A stretch of 64,000 bases of DNA from Mesorhizobium loti R88b (GTDB lineage: Bacteria > Pseudomonadota > Alphaproteobacteria > Rhizobiales > Rhizobiaceae): positions 124,001 to 188,000 of the forward strand of contig NZ_CP033367.1 of NCBI RefSeq assembly GCF_013170845.1, written 5' to 3'. Shown one piece after another: positions 1 to 8,852 of the stretch. How positions within the stretch are numbered: position 1 is the stretch's first letter; the number at the start of each line of letters is the position of its first letter. A program made the position numbers and the translations under genes. Under the pieces are notes generated by a model, which had not been told where the DNA came from, did not search any database, and saw only the letters and a list, made by a program, of their open reading frames with translations.

Positions 1-640
1 CGGGCTGATCGACGTGCAGGCCTGGGATTGCGACTACCTCGTCTGCTCCGGCTACAAGAATTTCTCGCCGCATATGGGTTTTCTGTGGGGCCGCTTCGAA
101 ACGCTGAAGCGGCTGCCGACCTTCCGCGAGGACTTCATCCCGAACGAGCCGCCCTACAAGGTCGAGGCCGGCACCTTCATCTACGAGAACGTGTCGGGCA
201 TGGATGCGGCCGTGCAGTACCTGGAACTGATCGGCCGCAATCTTGCGCCCTCCAACAACCGCTCTCGGCGCGAAAACATCGTCGCCGGCATGGGCGCCAT
301 TCGTGACTACGAGCTGGTGCTGGCGCGCGAGATGCTTGGCGTGCTGAAAGACTGCGGCGCGACCATCTATGGCGTTGCCGACGAGGCGCGCATCAACGAA
401 CGCGTGCCGACCTTCTGCTTCAACATCGGCAAGCTCTCACCGCAACGGATCGTCGAGGAAATGGCCGAGATGCAGATCGGCATCCGTGATGGCCACATGT
501 ACGCGCCACGGCTGATGAAGCGCCTCAATTTGTCGATGGACAGCGGCGCCATCCGCGCCTCGCTTGTGCATTACAACACGGTCGAGGAGATCCGCCGTTT
601 CGGCGATGCGCTGCGCGCCATCATCGCCAAGCTGTCGTGA
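1..640 (+). CDS. Class V aminotransferase / cysteine desulfurase-like protein (3' part)
   Basis: The reading frame is open from base 2, so the start lies outside the window; about 212 residues remain. It looks like the C-terminal two thirds of a fold-type I PLP enzyme of the cysteine desulfurase-like class V family. The segment [17 protein letters not shown] fits the PLP-lysine motif of that family (S-x-x-K followed by a G-rich loop), so the lysine near base 53 should carry the cofactor. The C-terminal domain ends with a typical stretch ([16 protein letters not shown]). A GTG near base 14 lies inside the conserved motif and is not a plausible start. The substrate cannot be told: kynureninase-like and desulfurase-like members share these features. 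A GNAT gene follows after one base, so the two are probably co-transcribed. Confidence 0.8.
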   Translation, partial: GLIDVQAWDCDYLVCSGYKNFSPHMGFLWGRFETLKRLPTFREDFIPNEPPYKVEAGTFIYENVSGMDAAVQYLELIGRNLAPSNNRSRRENIVAGMGAIRDYELVLAREMLGVLKDCGATIYGVADEARINERVPTFCFNIGKLSPQRIVEEMAEMQIGIRDGHMYAPRLMKRLNLSMDSGAIRASLVHYNTVEEIRRFGDALRAIIAKLS

Positions 641-641
641 C

Positions 642-1118
642 ATGACTGGTCCTGGCGGCACCGATGATCCGGACACGGATGGGGCAACGCCTCTGGTTGT
701 CCTCAGCGACCCCACGCCAGACGATATCGTCGCGCTCGAGGACCAGCTCTACGGCTTCAACGTTGCCGCGACCGGCATCGATGACGGCCGCTATTTGTCG
801 ATCTTCCTGAAGAGGGACGACGGCACGATCTATGCCGGTCTCCACGGGCACAGTTGGGCGGGCGTTTGCGAGATCAAGACGCTATGGATCGCCGACAGCG
901 AGCGGGGCAAAGGCCTCGGCTCGCGCCTCCTTGCAGCCGCAGAACAGGAGGCGCGGCTGCGTGGGTGCCATGTCGTCCATCTCGCGTCCTTCACCTTCCA
1001 GGCGCCGGACTTCTATGAGAAGCATGGATTTCAGCGGCTGGTGCAGCTTGAGGACTTTCCGCGCGGTCACGCCAATGTCCTGCTTGCAAAGACACTGGTG
1101 CCGGAGCCACCAGTTTAG
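642..1118 (+). CDS. GNAT family N-acetyltransferase
   Basis: This 158-residue cytosolic protein should transfer an acetyl group from acetyl-CoA to an amine. The acetyl-CoA binding motif A is clear (IADSERGKGLGSRLLAAAE, of the R/Q-x-x-G-x-G/A type), preceded by the beta strand GVCEIKTLWI. Motif B appears as APDFYEKHGF. I chose the ATG one base after the upstream stop codon. A longer frame reaches back into the aminotransferase gene, but its N-terminal 26 residues are low-complexity out-of-frame translation. The acceptor is unknown. Its close spacing suggests it travels with the aminotransferase-like gene. Confidence 0.85.
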   Translation: MTGPGGTDDPDTDGATPLVVLSDPTPDDIVALEDQLYGFNVAATGIDDGRYLSIFLKRDDGTIYAGLHGHSWAGVCEIKTLWIADSERGKGLGSRLLAAAEQEARLRGCHVVHLASFTFQAPDFYEKHGFQRLVQLEDFPRGHANVLLAKTLVPEPPV

Positions 1119-1144
1119 CAGAAGCTGGCCAGAGGTAGTCGGTC

Positions 1145-1972
1145 TCAGGCCGCCTTCTTCTTCGCCAGCCTCGCCTTGATCGAGGCGACATCGGCGCGCG
1201 GTGTCGCGGCGAACAGTGTCCTGGTGTAGCTGTGCTTGGGGTCTGAAAAGACCTCTTCGCGCGAGCCGTATTCAACCGCTTCGCCGAAATACATCACCAT
1301 CACGTCGTCGGCGATGTAGCGCACGACGGACAGATCGTGGCTGATGAAGACATAGGTCAGCTGGAACTCGTCCTGCAGGTCGGCGAGCAAGTTGAGCACT
1401 TGCGCCTGCACCGAGAGATCGAGCGCGGAAACCGGCTCGTCCAGCACAAGCAGACTGGGGTTGAGCATCAGCGCGCGGGCAATGGCGATGCGCTGGCGCT
1501 GGCCGCCCGAGAACATATGGGGATAACGATTGTAGTGCTCGGGTCCGAGACCGACCTTCTTCAGCATCTTCATCGCGAGGTCGCGCCGTTCCTCGGCCGA
1601 TTTGTCGGTGTTGATCAGCAGCGGTTCGCCGAGAACGTCGCCGATCTTCTGGCGCGGGTTCAGCGATCCATAAGGGTTCTGAAAGACGATCTGCACCTTG
1701 CGGCGCATCTCCTTGGAGAGCCCATCCTTGGCGATGTCGACCTTGTTGCCGTCGATGAACAACTCGCCTGACGTCGCCGGATCGATAAGCGTGATGATAC
1801 GCGCAAGCGTGGACTTGCCGCAGCCCGATTCGCCGACGATGGCAAGCGTCTTGCCTTTCTCGACACTGAAGGACACGCCCTTCACCGCATGCACGGTGCG
1901 GGCGCCGCGAAACAGGCCGCCACCGACATGGTAGTCGCGCTTGATGTCCTTGCCTTCGACAACAATGGTCAT
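1145..1972 (-). CDS. dppF: Peptide ABC transporter ATP-binding protein (DppF/OppF type)
   Basis: This 275-residue protein is one of two ATPases energising an oligopeptide or dipeptide importer. Walker A is GESGCGKST, the signature is FSGGQRQRIAIARAL, Walker B is LLVLDEPVSALD, and the switch histidine is in VFISHDLSVV. The N-terminal DYHVGGGLF region is typical of DppF/OppF. Its ATG overlaps the stop of the preceding dppD gene (ATGA). The C-terminus ends KARLAKKKAA, a basic tail. It is the last gene of a five-gene minus-strand operon. The exact peptide specificity is set by the binding protein and cannot be read here. Confidence 0.93.
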   Translation of the reverse strand: MTIVVEGKDIKRDYHVGGGLFRGARTVHAVKGVSFSVEKGKTLAIVGESGCGKSTLARIITLIDPATSGELFIDGNKVDIAKDGLSKEMRRKVQIVFQNPYGSLNPRQKIGDVLGEPLLINTDKSAEERRDLAMKMLKKVGLGPEHYNRYPHMFSGGQRQRIAIARALMLNPSLLVLDEPVSALDLSVQAQVLNLLADLQDEFQLTYVFISHDLSVVRYIADDVMVMYFGEAVEYGSREEVFSDPKHSYTRTLFAATPRADVASIKARLAKKKAA

Positions 1973-2820
1973 GCGCTGGCTCCGGAAGGCGCCGGCTCGA
2001 ACAGCATGTCGGAGACGGTCGGCAGCCTGTCGCCGACGGCATTTTCCGGCAAGGCAGCAAGCAGCGCGCGCGTGTAATTGCTCTTCGGCGATTCGAACAG
2101 CGACAGCACGTCGGCCTCTTCCATTTTCCGGCCCTTGTACTGGACGATGACGCGGTCGGCGGTCTCGGCCACCACGCCCATATTGTGGGTGATCATGATC
2201 AGACCCATGCCGTATTTGGCCTGCAGCGAGACCAGCAGATCGAGGATCTGCTTCTGAATGGTGACGTCCAATGCAGTCGTCGGCTCGTCCGCGATCAAGA
2301 GCTTCGGATTACAGGCGATGGCGATGGCGATCATGACGCGTTGGCACTGGCCGCCCGACATCTGATGCGGGAAGGAGTTCAGCCGATCGGCCGGCTCGGG
2401 AATGCCGACCTGCTTCAACAACTCGATGGCACGTGCCCGGCGCTGGGCCTTGTCCATGCCCATGTGGAAGCGCAGCACTTCCTCGATCTGGAAGCCGACC
2501 GTGAAGCACGGATTGAGGCTGGCCATCGGCTCCTGGAAGATCATCGACATGTCCTTGCCGACGATCTTGCGCCGCTCTGCAGGGCCTAGTTTCAGGAGAT
2601 CGCGTCCGCCAAAGCTCATCTTGTCGGCGGTGACCTTGGCTGTCCACGGCAACAGGCCCATCACGGCCAGCATCGACACCGACTTGCCGGAGCCGGATTC
2701 GCCGACGATGGCGAGCACTTCACGCTCGTCGACATGCAGCGAGACCCCATCGACGGCGCGGAACGGGCCGGACGCGGTCTGGAATTCGACGACGAGGTTC
2801 TGGATGTCGAGCAACGCCAT
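1969..2820 (-). CDS. dppD: Peptide ABC transporter ATP-binding protein (DppD/OppD type)
   Basis: This is the second ATPase (283 residues) of the peptide importer. Walker A is GESGSGKS, the signature is [15 protein letters not shown], and Walker B is [12 protein letters not shown]. The C-terminal end ([11 protein letters not shown] region) matches the extended DppD/OppD tail. Two ATGs sit side by side. The upstream one overlaps the dppC stop by four bases; the second, chosen here, has an ideal AGGAGG five bases before it. A longer frame reaches far into dppC, but that part has no family resemblance. In this family DppD and DppF form a heterodimer on the cytoplasmic face. Confidence 0.92.
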   Translation of the reverse strand: MALLDIQNLVVEFQTASGPFRAVDGVSLHVDEREVLAIVGESGSGKSVSMLAVMGLLPWTAKVTADKMSFGGRDLLKLGPAERRKIVGKDMSMIFQEPMASLNPCFTVGFQIEEVLRFHMGMDKAQRRARAIELLKQVGIPEPADRLNSFPHQMSGGQCQRVMIAIAIACNPKLLIADEPTTALDVTIQKQILDLLVSLQAKYGMGLIMITHNMGVVAETADRVIVQYKGRKMEEADVLSLFESPKSNYTRALLAALPENAVGDRLPTVSDMLFEPAPSGASA

Positions 2821-3731
2821 CATGACCTCCTGAGCTTGGGATCGAGCGCGTCGCGCAGGCCGTCGCCGACAAGGTTGATGGCGAGCACGGTGATCAGGAT
2901 GGCGAGACCGGGGAAGGTCACCACCCACCACGCGCGCAGGATGAATTCGCGCGCCGAGGCGAGCATGGTTCCCCATTCGGGTGTGGGCGGCTGCGCGCCG
3001 AGGCCGAGAAACCCGAGGGCTGCCGCTTCGAGAATGGCGTTCGAGAACGACAAGGTCGCCTGGACGATCAGCGGCGCCAGACAATTGGGCAGGATGGTGC
3101 GAAGCATGAGCCTGATATGTCCGGCGCCGGCGACCTTGGCGGCGACGACATATTCACGGCTTTTCTCCGCCATCACGGCGGCGCGCACCAGCCGGGCGAA
3201 ATGCGGCTGCAGGACGAGCGCGATGGCCAGCATCGCATTGAACAGGCCGGGACCAAGGATGGTGACCATGACCAGCGCCAGCAGCAGCGACGGGAAAGCC
3301 AGGATGAGGTCCATGACGCGCATGATCGCCACGTCGACCCAGCCGCGGAAATAGCCGGCCAGCAGGCCGAGCGTGATGCCGCCGGTGAGCGCCAGCGTGA
3401 CCACGACCGCGCCGATCAGCAGCGAGAAGCGCGCGCCGTAGAGCAGGCGCGAGAGGATGTCGCGCCCGACCGGATCGGTGCCGAGCAGATATTGTGTCGA
3501 GCCGCCGTCCTGCCAGGCCGGAGGCCTCAGGAACGCGGTCTTGTCCTGAATGTCGGGTGCATAGGGCGCCAGCAGCGGCGCAAACAGCGCCGCCAGGACC
3601 AGCAGGATGAAGACGAACAGGCCGATGACGGCGCCGCGATTGACCGAGAAATAAAACCAGAAGGTCCTGAGACCGGTGAGGCGATCCGGGTTGCCGGCGG
3701 CCATCGGGGCGATTTCGGTCGACTGGCTCAT
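2820..3731 (-). CDS. dppC: Peptide ABC transporter permease (DppC/OppC type)
   Basis: This 303-residue inner-membrane permease begins MSQSTEI. It has a hydrophobic first helix after FYFSVNRGAVIG (the OppC-type N-terminal domain), then an acidic periplasmic loop with LLGTDPVGRDILSRL, a hallmark of this family. The EAA loop that docks the ATPase is visible as EYVVAAKVAGAGHIRLMLR. The start codon shares one base with the dppB stop (TGATG), so translation is probably coupled. A longer frame runs into dppB but lacks family features. Confidence 0.92.
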   Translation of the reverse strand: MSQSTEIAPMAAGNPDRLTGLRTFWFYFSVNRGAVIGLFVFILLVLAALFAPLLAPYAPDIQDKTAFLRPPAWQDGGSTQYLLGTDPVGRDILSRLLYGARFSLLIGAVVVTLALTGGITLGLLAGYFRGWVDVAIMRVMDLILAFPSLLLALVMVTILGPGLFNAMLAIALVLQPHFARLVRAAVMAEKSREYVVAAKVAGAGHIRLMLRTILPNCLAPLIVQATLSFSNAILEAAALGFLGLGAQPPTPEWGTMLASAREFILRAWWVVTFPGLAILITVLAINLVGDGLRDALDPKLRRS

Positions 3732-4738
3732 CACGCCGCCCTTATGCGTGGGTTGATAACGGCGTAGAGCACGTCGACGATCAGGTTCACGGCCATGACG
3801 ATAAGCGCGATCAGGAGCAAGCCGGACTGCACGACGACGTAGTCGCGCTTGGATATGGATTCGACCATCCACCTGCCGATGCCCGGCCAGGAGAAGATCG
3901 TTTCGGTAAGGATGGCGCCGGCGAGCAGCGTGCTAACCTGCAGGCCGATGGTGGTGACAACCGGTATGAGTGCATTGCGCAGGGCATGCACGCCGATGAC
4001 CCGGGCCGACGAAAGCCCTTTGGCTCGGGCCGTCCGCACGTAGTCCTCGCCCAGCACCTCGAGCATGGCGGAGCGCGTCTGGCGCGCTATCACAGCCAGC
4101 GGAATGGTGCCGAGCACAATTGTCGGCAGCACCAGATGGCGCAATACCGAGCGAAATGCATCCCATTTGCCGTAGAGCAAGGTGTCGATGGTCATGAAGC
4201 CAGTAATCGGCTTGAAGAAGTACTGCAGGTCGATGCGGCCGTTGACCGGTGTCCATCCGAGATAGCCGGAGAAAAAGATGATGAGCAGCAGGCCCCACCA
4301 GAAGATCGGCATGGAATAGCCGACAAGCGCGGTGCCCATCAGCGACTGATCGAACCATGAGCCGCGCTTGATCGCCGCAAAAATGCCGGCCGGAATGCCG
4401 AGCACCATGGCGAAAATCATGGCGAACAATGAGAGTTCCAGCGTCGCCGGGAAGAGCGTCTTGAACTCTTCGATCACCGGGCGCTTGGACGAGATCGAGA
4501 CACCGAAATCGCCGGTCACGACCTCACCGACATAGCGCGTATATTGCTGCCAGATCGGCAGATTGTAACCAAACTGCTCCTTGAGCTCTTCGTAACGCGC
4601 CGGCGCCACGCCGTGTTCGCCGGCCATGGCAAGGATCGGATCGCCGGGCAGCAGCCTGACGAACGCAAAGGCACAGATCGTGATGCCGACAAGCGTCGGG
4701 ATCAAAAGTGCAATTCGGTGGAGGATGTATTTTAGCAT
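3731..4738 (-). CDS. dppB: Peptide ABC transporter permease (DppB/OppB type)
   Basis: This 335-residue inner-membrane permease starts MLKYILHRIALLIPTLVGI, the standard DppB N-terminal helix. The EAA loop reads EDYVRTARAKGLSSARVIG. The family motif RLLPGDPI follows helix one. It pairs with DppC to form the translocation path. The ATG has no recognisable Shine-Dalgarno sequence. The bases just upstream are C-rich and lie next to a strong hairpin in the dppA-dppB gap, so initiation may be weak or dependent on mRNA structure. Confidence 0.92.
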   Translation of the reverse strand: MLKYILHRIALLIPTLVGITICAFAFVRLLPGDPILAMAGEHGVAPARYEELKEQFGYNLPIWQQYTRYVGEVVTGDFGVSISSKRPVIEEFKTLFPATLELSLFAMIFAMVLGIPAGIFAAIKRGSWFDQSLMGTALVGYSMPIFWWGLLLIIFFSGYLGWTPVNGRIDLQYFFKPITGFMTIDTLLYGKWDAFRSVLRHLVLPTIVLGTIPLAVIARQTRSAMLEVLGEDYVRTARAKGLSSARVIGVHALRNALIPVVTTIGLQVSTLLAGAILTETIFSWPGIGRWMVESISKRDYVVVQSGLLLIALIVMAVNLIVDVLYAVINPRIRAA

Positions 4739-4746
4739 GATGAAGG

Positions 4747-4772
4747 GGGGCGGCGCCTCATTGCGCCGCCCC
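4747..4772 (-). promoter_or_regulatory. Strong hairpin between dppA and dppB
   Basis: A perfect 10-bp GC stem (GGGGCGGCGC paired with GCGCCGCCCC) surrounds a six-base loop. It lies between the binding-protein gene and the first permease gene, eight bases upstream of the dppB start. No T-run follows it in the direction of transcription, so it does not look like a full terminator. Stem-loops in this position commonly protect the 3' end of the binding-protein message and lower permease expression; that role is inference here. Confidence 0.6.
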
Positions 4773-4783
4773 GCTCTATAGTC

Positions 4784-6382
4784 TTATTCGGCCTTGTCAA
4801 CGCCGTCGAAGCGGTGAATGCCGAGCGGATCCATCTTGAAACCGCTGACATTGTTGCGCACGACCGCATAGACTTGGCTGTGGACCAGCAGGAAGGCGGG
4901 CGCTTCCTTGGCGAAGATCACCTGCGCCTGCTCATAGAGCTTGGAACGCTCGGCCTGGTCGCTGGTTTTCTTGGCCTTCTGGATCAGATCCTCGAAGTCC
5001 TTGTTGCACCAGCTGGAGTAGTTCGACACGCCGATTGCGTTGCAGGCGAAGAGCGTGGCGAAGAAGTTGTCCGGATCGCCATTGTCGCCGGTCCAGCCGA
5101 TCTGGAAGGCGCCTGGACGGTCCTTCTTCTTGCCTTCCGAGCGATACTTCGTCCATTCGTAGTTGACGATCTCCGCCTTGACACCGACCTTGGCCCAGTC
5201 GGCCTGGATCAGTTCGGCGGCGCGCTGGAAGTTCGGGTTGTACGGGCGAACGCGGTCGGATGCCCAGAGCTGGATGTCCGTCAGACCGGCGGCAGCCAGA
5301 ACTTTCTTGGCCGCATCCGGATCGTAGGCGTCCGTCTTCACATCCTTGTTCCACGACCACATCGTCGGCGGGATCAGGTTTTCGGCAGGCGTGGCGCCCG
5401 CATCCTGGAACAGCGACTTGATCAGCGATGCCCGGTCGATCGCCTGGTTGAGCGCGTGGCGAACCTCGGGCTTGTCGAGCGGCGGGATGGTGGTGTTGTA
5501 GCTCATATAGCCGATGTTCAGGCCGGCCTGATCCATCAGGGTCACGTCCTTGTTGGCCTTGATGGTGGCGATGTCGGCCGGGTTCGGATAGGGCGCGATG
5601 TCGCATTCGCCGGCCAGCACCTTCTGGATGCGGGCGGTCGCGTCAGGCGTGATGGCGAAGACGAGATCGTCGATCTTCTCCTTGCCCTTGAAGTAGTCCG
5701 GGTTGGCCGAATAGCGGATGACCGAATCCAGCTGGTAATCGACGAACTGGAACGGACCGGTGCCGATCGGCTTGGTGGAGAAATCGGCCATCTTGCCGGA
5801 CTTCTCCAGCTGGTCGGCATATTCCTTCGATACGATCGACGCAAAGTCCATGCCCAGATTGGCGAGCATCGGCGAGTTCGGCTCGGTCAGCGTCAGCTTG
5901 ACGGTGAGATCGTCGACCTTTTCCCACTTGGCGACGTATTTCGGCATGTCCATGCCGGTGTAGTAGTCCCAGGTCAGGTTCGGCAGGTACTTGTCGCCGT
6001 TCCAGGGGTTCTGCTTGTCGAACTGGCGGTCGAAGGAGAAGACCACGTCATCCGCATTGAGATCGCGGGTCGGCTTGAAATAGTCGGTGGTCTGGAACTT
6101 CACGCCCGGATGCAGATGGAAAGTATAGACCAAGCCATCGTCCGAGATTTCCCACTTGTCGGCGAGGCCGGGCTCGACCTCGGTGCCGCCGTGCTTGAAC
6201 TCGACAAGACGCGAATAGACGGTACGCGACGAGGCATCGAAATCGTTGCCGCCGGTCGTCGTACCCGGGTCGAAATTGGCCGGCGACGCTTCCGAGCAAT
6301 AGACAAGCGTCTTTGCATTGGCCATGCCGCCCAGGACGCTTGCGGCCAGCAACGCGGCCGCAAAAGCGAGTTTCTTTTTCAT
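4784..6382 (-). CDS. dppA: Peptide-binding protein of ABC importer (DppA/OppA family 5)
   Basis: This 532-residue periplasmic protein delivers peptides to the DppBC permease. The N-terminus MKKKLAFAAALLAASVLGG with ANA before residue 24 is a classic Sec signal peptide. The mature protein shows family-5 features: LVYCSEASPANFDPG at the start, PIGTGPFQFVDYQLDS in the middle and IQLWASDRVRPYNPN later. The chosen ATG has AGGGAG about eight bases upstream. A frame with an earlier start adds 21 residues that would spoil the signal peptide. It is first in the operon, separated from dppB by a hairpin, the usual arrangement for keeping binding protein in excess. Confidence 0.93.
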   Translation of the reverse strand: MKKKLAFAAALLAASVLGGMANAKTLVYCSEASPANFDPGTTTGGNDFDASSRTVYSRLVEFKHGGTEVEPGLADKWEISDDGLVYTFHLHPGVKFQTTDYFKPTRDLNADDVVFSFDRQFDKQNPWNGDKYLPNLTWDYYTGMDMPKYVAKWEKVDDLTVKLTLTEPNSPMLANLGMDFASIVSKEYADQLEKSGKMADFSTKPIGTGPFQFVDYQLDSVIRYSANPDYFKGKEKIDDLVFAITPDATARIQKVLAGECDIAPYPNPADIATIKANKDVTLMDQAGLNIGYMSYNTTIPPLDKPEVRHALNQAIDRASLIKSLFQDAGATPAENLIPPTMWSWNKDVKTDAYDPDAAKKVLAAAGLTDIQLWASDRVRPYNPNFQRAAELIQADWAKVGVKAEIVNYEWTKYRSEGKKKDRPGAFQIGWTGDNGDPDNFFATLFACNAIGVSNYSSWCNKDFEDLIQKAKKTSDQAERSKLYEQAQVIFAKEAPAFLLVHSQVYAVVRNNVSGFKMDPLGIHRFDGVDKAE

Positions 6383-6836
6383 TGAGCACTCCCTGATGTT
6401 CTTCCAAGCCCCTCTATCAGGCTCGCGAAGCGCGCATATAAGCACCGTTTTTCCGGCTTTGGAACACCCCGTTTGCTTACCCCGCGGGAAGCAGGAAAAA
6501 AATCCGCGATTTTGCTAAATGACAGAATAAATTAGCAGTTCTCTCCATTCACGGTATTGTTAACGATTGCATTTTTTTATTGATCTGGCATCTGGCGACA
6601 TCGACGCCGCGCCGCGTCTCCATCCGACATCGATGGGGAAAGATGCCGGTCCAAGCGTCGCTGGCGGGAAAGATTTTCGGCGGCAAATCTTTCGGCGCCT
6701 TGCCGCAAGGGCAAGGCTTGCACCGCCGCCGATAGAGGCAATACATAGATGGACACGCTGGCGGCAGCGGAGGACGTCTCTGTTATCTCAGGGCGAGCGC
6801 GGCACAGGCGAACAACAACGACCCAGGGAGGGACTG
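6383..6836. other. Intergenic region between dppA and the acyl-CoA synthetase gene
   Basis: This 454-base gap lies between two divergent genes and must hold both promoters. It has an AT-rich core around 6500-6580 (including a T7 run), unlike the surrounding GC-rich DNA. Two adjacent hairpins lie near 6669-6717 on the synthetase side. The synthetase reading frame stays open back to 6567 with ATGs at 6567 and 6633, but these have no Shine-Dalgarno sequence. I see no convincing -35/-10 pair and no separate gene. Confidence 0.5.
6669..6717 (+). promoter_or_regulatory. Tandem hairpins in the leader of the acyl-CoA synthetase gene
   Basis: Two perfect stem-loops follow each other. AAAGATTT pairs with AAATCTTT around an 8-base loop (6669-6692). 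GCCTTGCC pairs with GGCAAGGC around a 5-base loop (6697-6717). They lie 120-170 bases upstream of the TTG start. If transcription starts in the AT-rich stretch around 6560, they would be part of the 5' leader. An RNA control element and a pair of protein-binding sites are both possible. Confidence 0.45.
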
Positions 6837-8852
6837 TTGGCAAAGGCATCAAAGACGACGGCGCCAGTGAAGGCATCGGCCAAGGCGGCTCCAAAAGCAG
6901 CTGCCGGAACCGTCAAGCCGAAAGCGCCAGTCGCCAAAGCCGCCGCGGCCAAGCCGAAGGCAGCCATCGTGCCCGCGCAGGCGAGCACAAAGCCGGCAGC
7001 AAAAGCCCCGGCCAAGCCTGCGACCGGAAAGTCGACGTCCGCTGCAAAGCCGACGGCGAAAACTGTAGTGACCAAAGCAGTGGCATCGAAAGACGGTGCT
7101 GCGAAAGCCTCGCCAGCCGCAAAACCCGTCGGGGCCGCCGCTAAGCGCCTGCCGAAGGCACTTACCGCGCTTGCTGCTGGCCTGCCCGACAAGCCGTGGC
7201 TGAAGAGCTATCCGAAAAACGTCCCGGCCGAAATCGGTCCCTTGCCCTACAGCTCGATCGGCGATTTCCTGGTCGCCGCCTGTAAGCAGTTTTCCGCCCA
7301 GCCGGCCTTCACCTGCATGGACAAGTCCGTCAGCTACACCGATGTCGAGCGGCTGTCGGCTGCCTTCGGCGCCTATCTTCAGTCAAAGGGTCTGCAGAAG
7401 GGCGCTCGCGTCGCCCTGATGATGCCGAATGTGCTGCAATATCCCATAGCGATGATGGCGGTGCTTCGTGCGGGCTATGTCGTGGTGAACATCAATCCGC
7501 TGTACACGCCGCGCGAACTGGAGCACCAGCTCAAGGATTCCGGCGCACAAGCCATCGTCATTCTCGAAAACTTCGCCAACACCCTGCAGGCGGTGATCGC
7601 CAGGACAGCGGTCAAACATGTCGTGGTGGCGGCCATGGGTGACATGCTCGGCGGCCTCAAGGGCACGATCGTCAATCTGGTCGTGCGCCGTGTGAAGAAG
7701 ATGGTGCCGGCCTGGTCCCTGCCCGGTCACGTCAAGTTCAACGCTGCCGTGAAGGCGGGAGCCGGCGGCAGCTTCAAGCCGGCCAAGGTAGAGGCCAGCG
7801 ATGTCGCCTTCCTGCAATATACGGGCGGCACCACGGGTGTCTCGAAGGGCGCCACGCTGCTGCACAGCAACGTGCTCGCCAATGTCGTGCAGAACGCGCA
7901 GTGGATGGAAGACGCCTATACGATCAAGCCGAAACCGGCGCACCCGAACTTCATCTGCGCGCTGCCGCTCTATCATATTTTCGCGTTGACGGTGAACGCG
8001 CTGATGGGCATGCAGCAAGGCGCGCGCAATGTGCTCATTCCCAACCCGCGCGATATTCCGGGCTTCGTCAAGGAGTTGAAGAAATATCCGGTCCACGTCT
8101 TTCCCGGCCTCAACACGCTGTTCAACGCGCTGCTCAACAATGAGGACTTCCGCAAGCTCGACTTCAAGCCGCTGGTGCTGACGCTGGGCGGCGGCATGGC
8201 GGTGCAGAAGGGCGTCGCCGAACGCTGGAAGGCGTTGACCGGCTGTCCTGTCACCGAAGGTTACGGACTTTCCGAAACCTCGCCGGTGGCCACCGCCAAC
8301 AAGTTCAGCGCCGGCGATTTCACCGGCACGATCGGCCTGCCGCTGCCCTCGACCGAGATCGCCATCCGCGACGATGACGGCAACAATCTGCCGCTGGGCG
8401 AGGTCGGCGAGATCTGCATCAGGGGACCGCAGGTGATGTCTGGGTACTGGAACCGGCCTGACGAGACCGCCAAGGTGATGACCAAGGATGGCTACTTCAA
8501 ATCCGGCGACATGGGCTTCATGGACGAGCGTGGTTACACCAAGATCGTCGACCGCAAGAAGGACATGATCCTGGTCTCGGGCTTCAACGTCTACCCGAAC
8601 GAACTCGAGGAAGTCGTGGCGATGCATCCGGGCGTGCTCGAAGTGGCCGCGATCGGCGTGCCGGACGAGCATTCCGGCGAGGTTCCGAAGCTGTTCATCG
8701 TCAAGAAGGACCCGGCCCTGACCGCTGAAGCCGTCATCGCTTTCTGCCGCGAGAACCTGACGGGCTACAAGCGGCCCAAATACATCGAGTTCAGGACCGA
8801 ATTGCCGAAGACGCCGGTCGGCAAGATTTTGCGCCGGGCGCTGCGCGAATAG
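6837..8852 (+). CDS. fadD: Long-chain acyl-CoA synthetase with Lys/Ala/Pro-rich N-terminal tail
   Basis: This 671-residue protein should activate fatty acids to acyl-CoA via acyl-AMP. ATP-binding motifs are YTGGTTGVSKGA (about residue 328) and GYGLSETSP. The hinge and FadD signature region contains YFKSGDMGFMDERGYTKIVD followed by RKKDMILVSG. The catalytic lysine is in KTPVGKILRR near the end. A TTG preceded by AGGGAGGGA was taken as start. Residues 1-115 are almost only K, A, P, T, S and V (KASAKAAPKAAAG, KPAAKAPAKPATGK), like a histone H1 or AlgP-type tail. The catalytic core has no in-frame ATG of its own near its beginning, so the tail is probably really translated. The stop overlaps the GTG of the next gene. 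Confidence 0.9.
   Translation: MAKASKTTAPVKASAKAAPKAAAGTVKPKAPVAKAAAAKPKAAIVPAQASTKPAAKAPAKPATGKSTSAAKPTAKTVVTKAVASKDGAAKASPAAKPVGAAAKRLPKALTALAAGLPDKPWLKSYPKNVPAEIGPLPYSSIGDFLVAACKQFSAQPAFTCMDKSVSYTDVERLSAAFGAYLQSKGLQKGARVALMMPNVLQYPIAMMAVLRAGYVVVNINPLYTPRELEHQLKDSGAQAIVILENFANTLQAVIARTAVKHVVVAAMGDMLGGLKGTIVNLVVRRVKKMVPAWSLPGHVKFNAAVKAGAGGSFKPAKVEASDVAFLQYTGGTTGVSKGATLLHSNVLANVVQNAQWMEDAYTIKPKPAHPNFICALPLYHIFALTVNALMGMQQGARNVLIPNPRDIPGFVKELKKYPVHVFPGLNTLFNALLNNEDFRKLDFKPLVLTLGGGMAVQKGVAERWKALTGCPVTEGYGLSETSPVATANKFSAGDFTGTIGLPLPSTEIAIRDDDGNNLPLGEVGEICIRGPQVMSGYWNRPDETAKVMTKDGYFKSGDMGFMDERGYTKIVDRKKDMILVSGFNVYPNELEEVVAMHPGVLEVAAIGVPDEHSGEVPKLFIVKKDPALTAEAVIAFCRENLTGYKRPKYIEFRTELPKTPVGKILRRALRE

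Noticed and set aside
1119..1144. Terminator between the GNAT gene and dppF
   Set aside because: Only an imperfect 7-bp arm pair (CCAGTTT/AAGCTGG) without a T-run could be found.
4814..6385. Long plus-strand open frame of about 520 codons opposite dppA
   Set aside because: It is the antisense of a clear binding-protein gene. Its product is a low-complexity mix rich in R, V, G and H with no family features, as expected from GC-rich third positions.
7383..8672. Minus-strand frame of 429 codons opposite the acyl-CoA synthetase gene
   Set aside because: His/Arg-rich shadow of the synthetase gene; the opposite strand carries all catalytic motifs.
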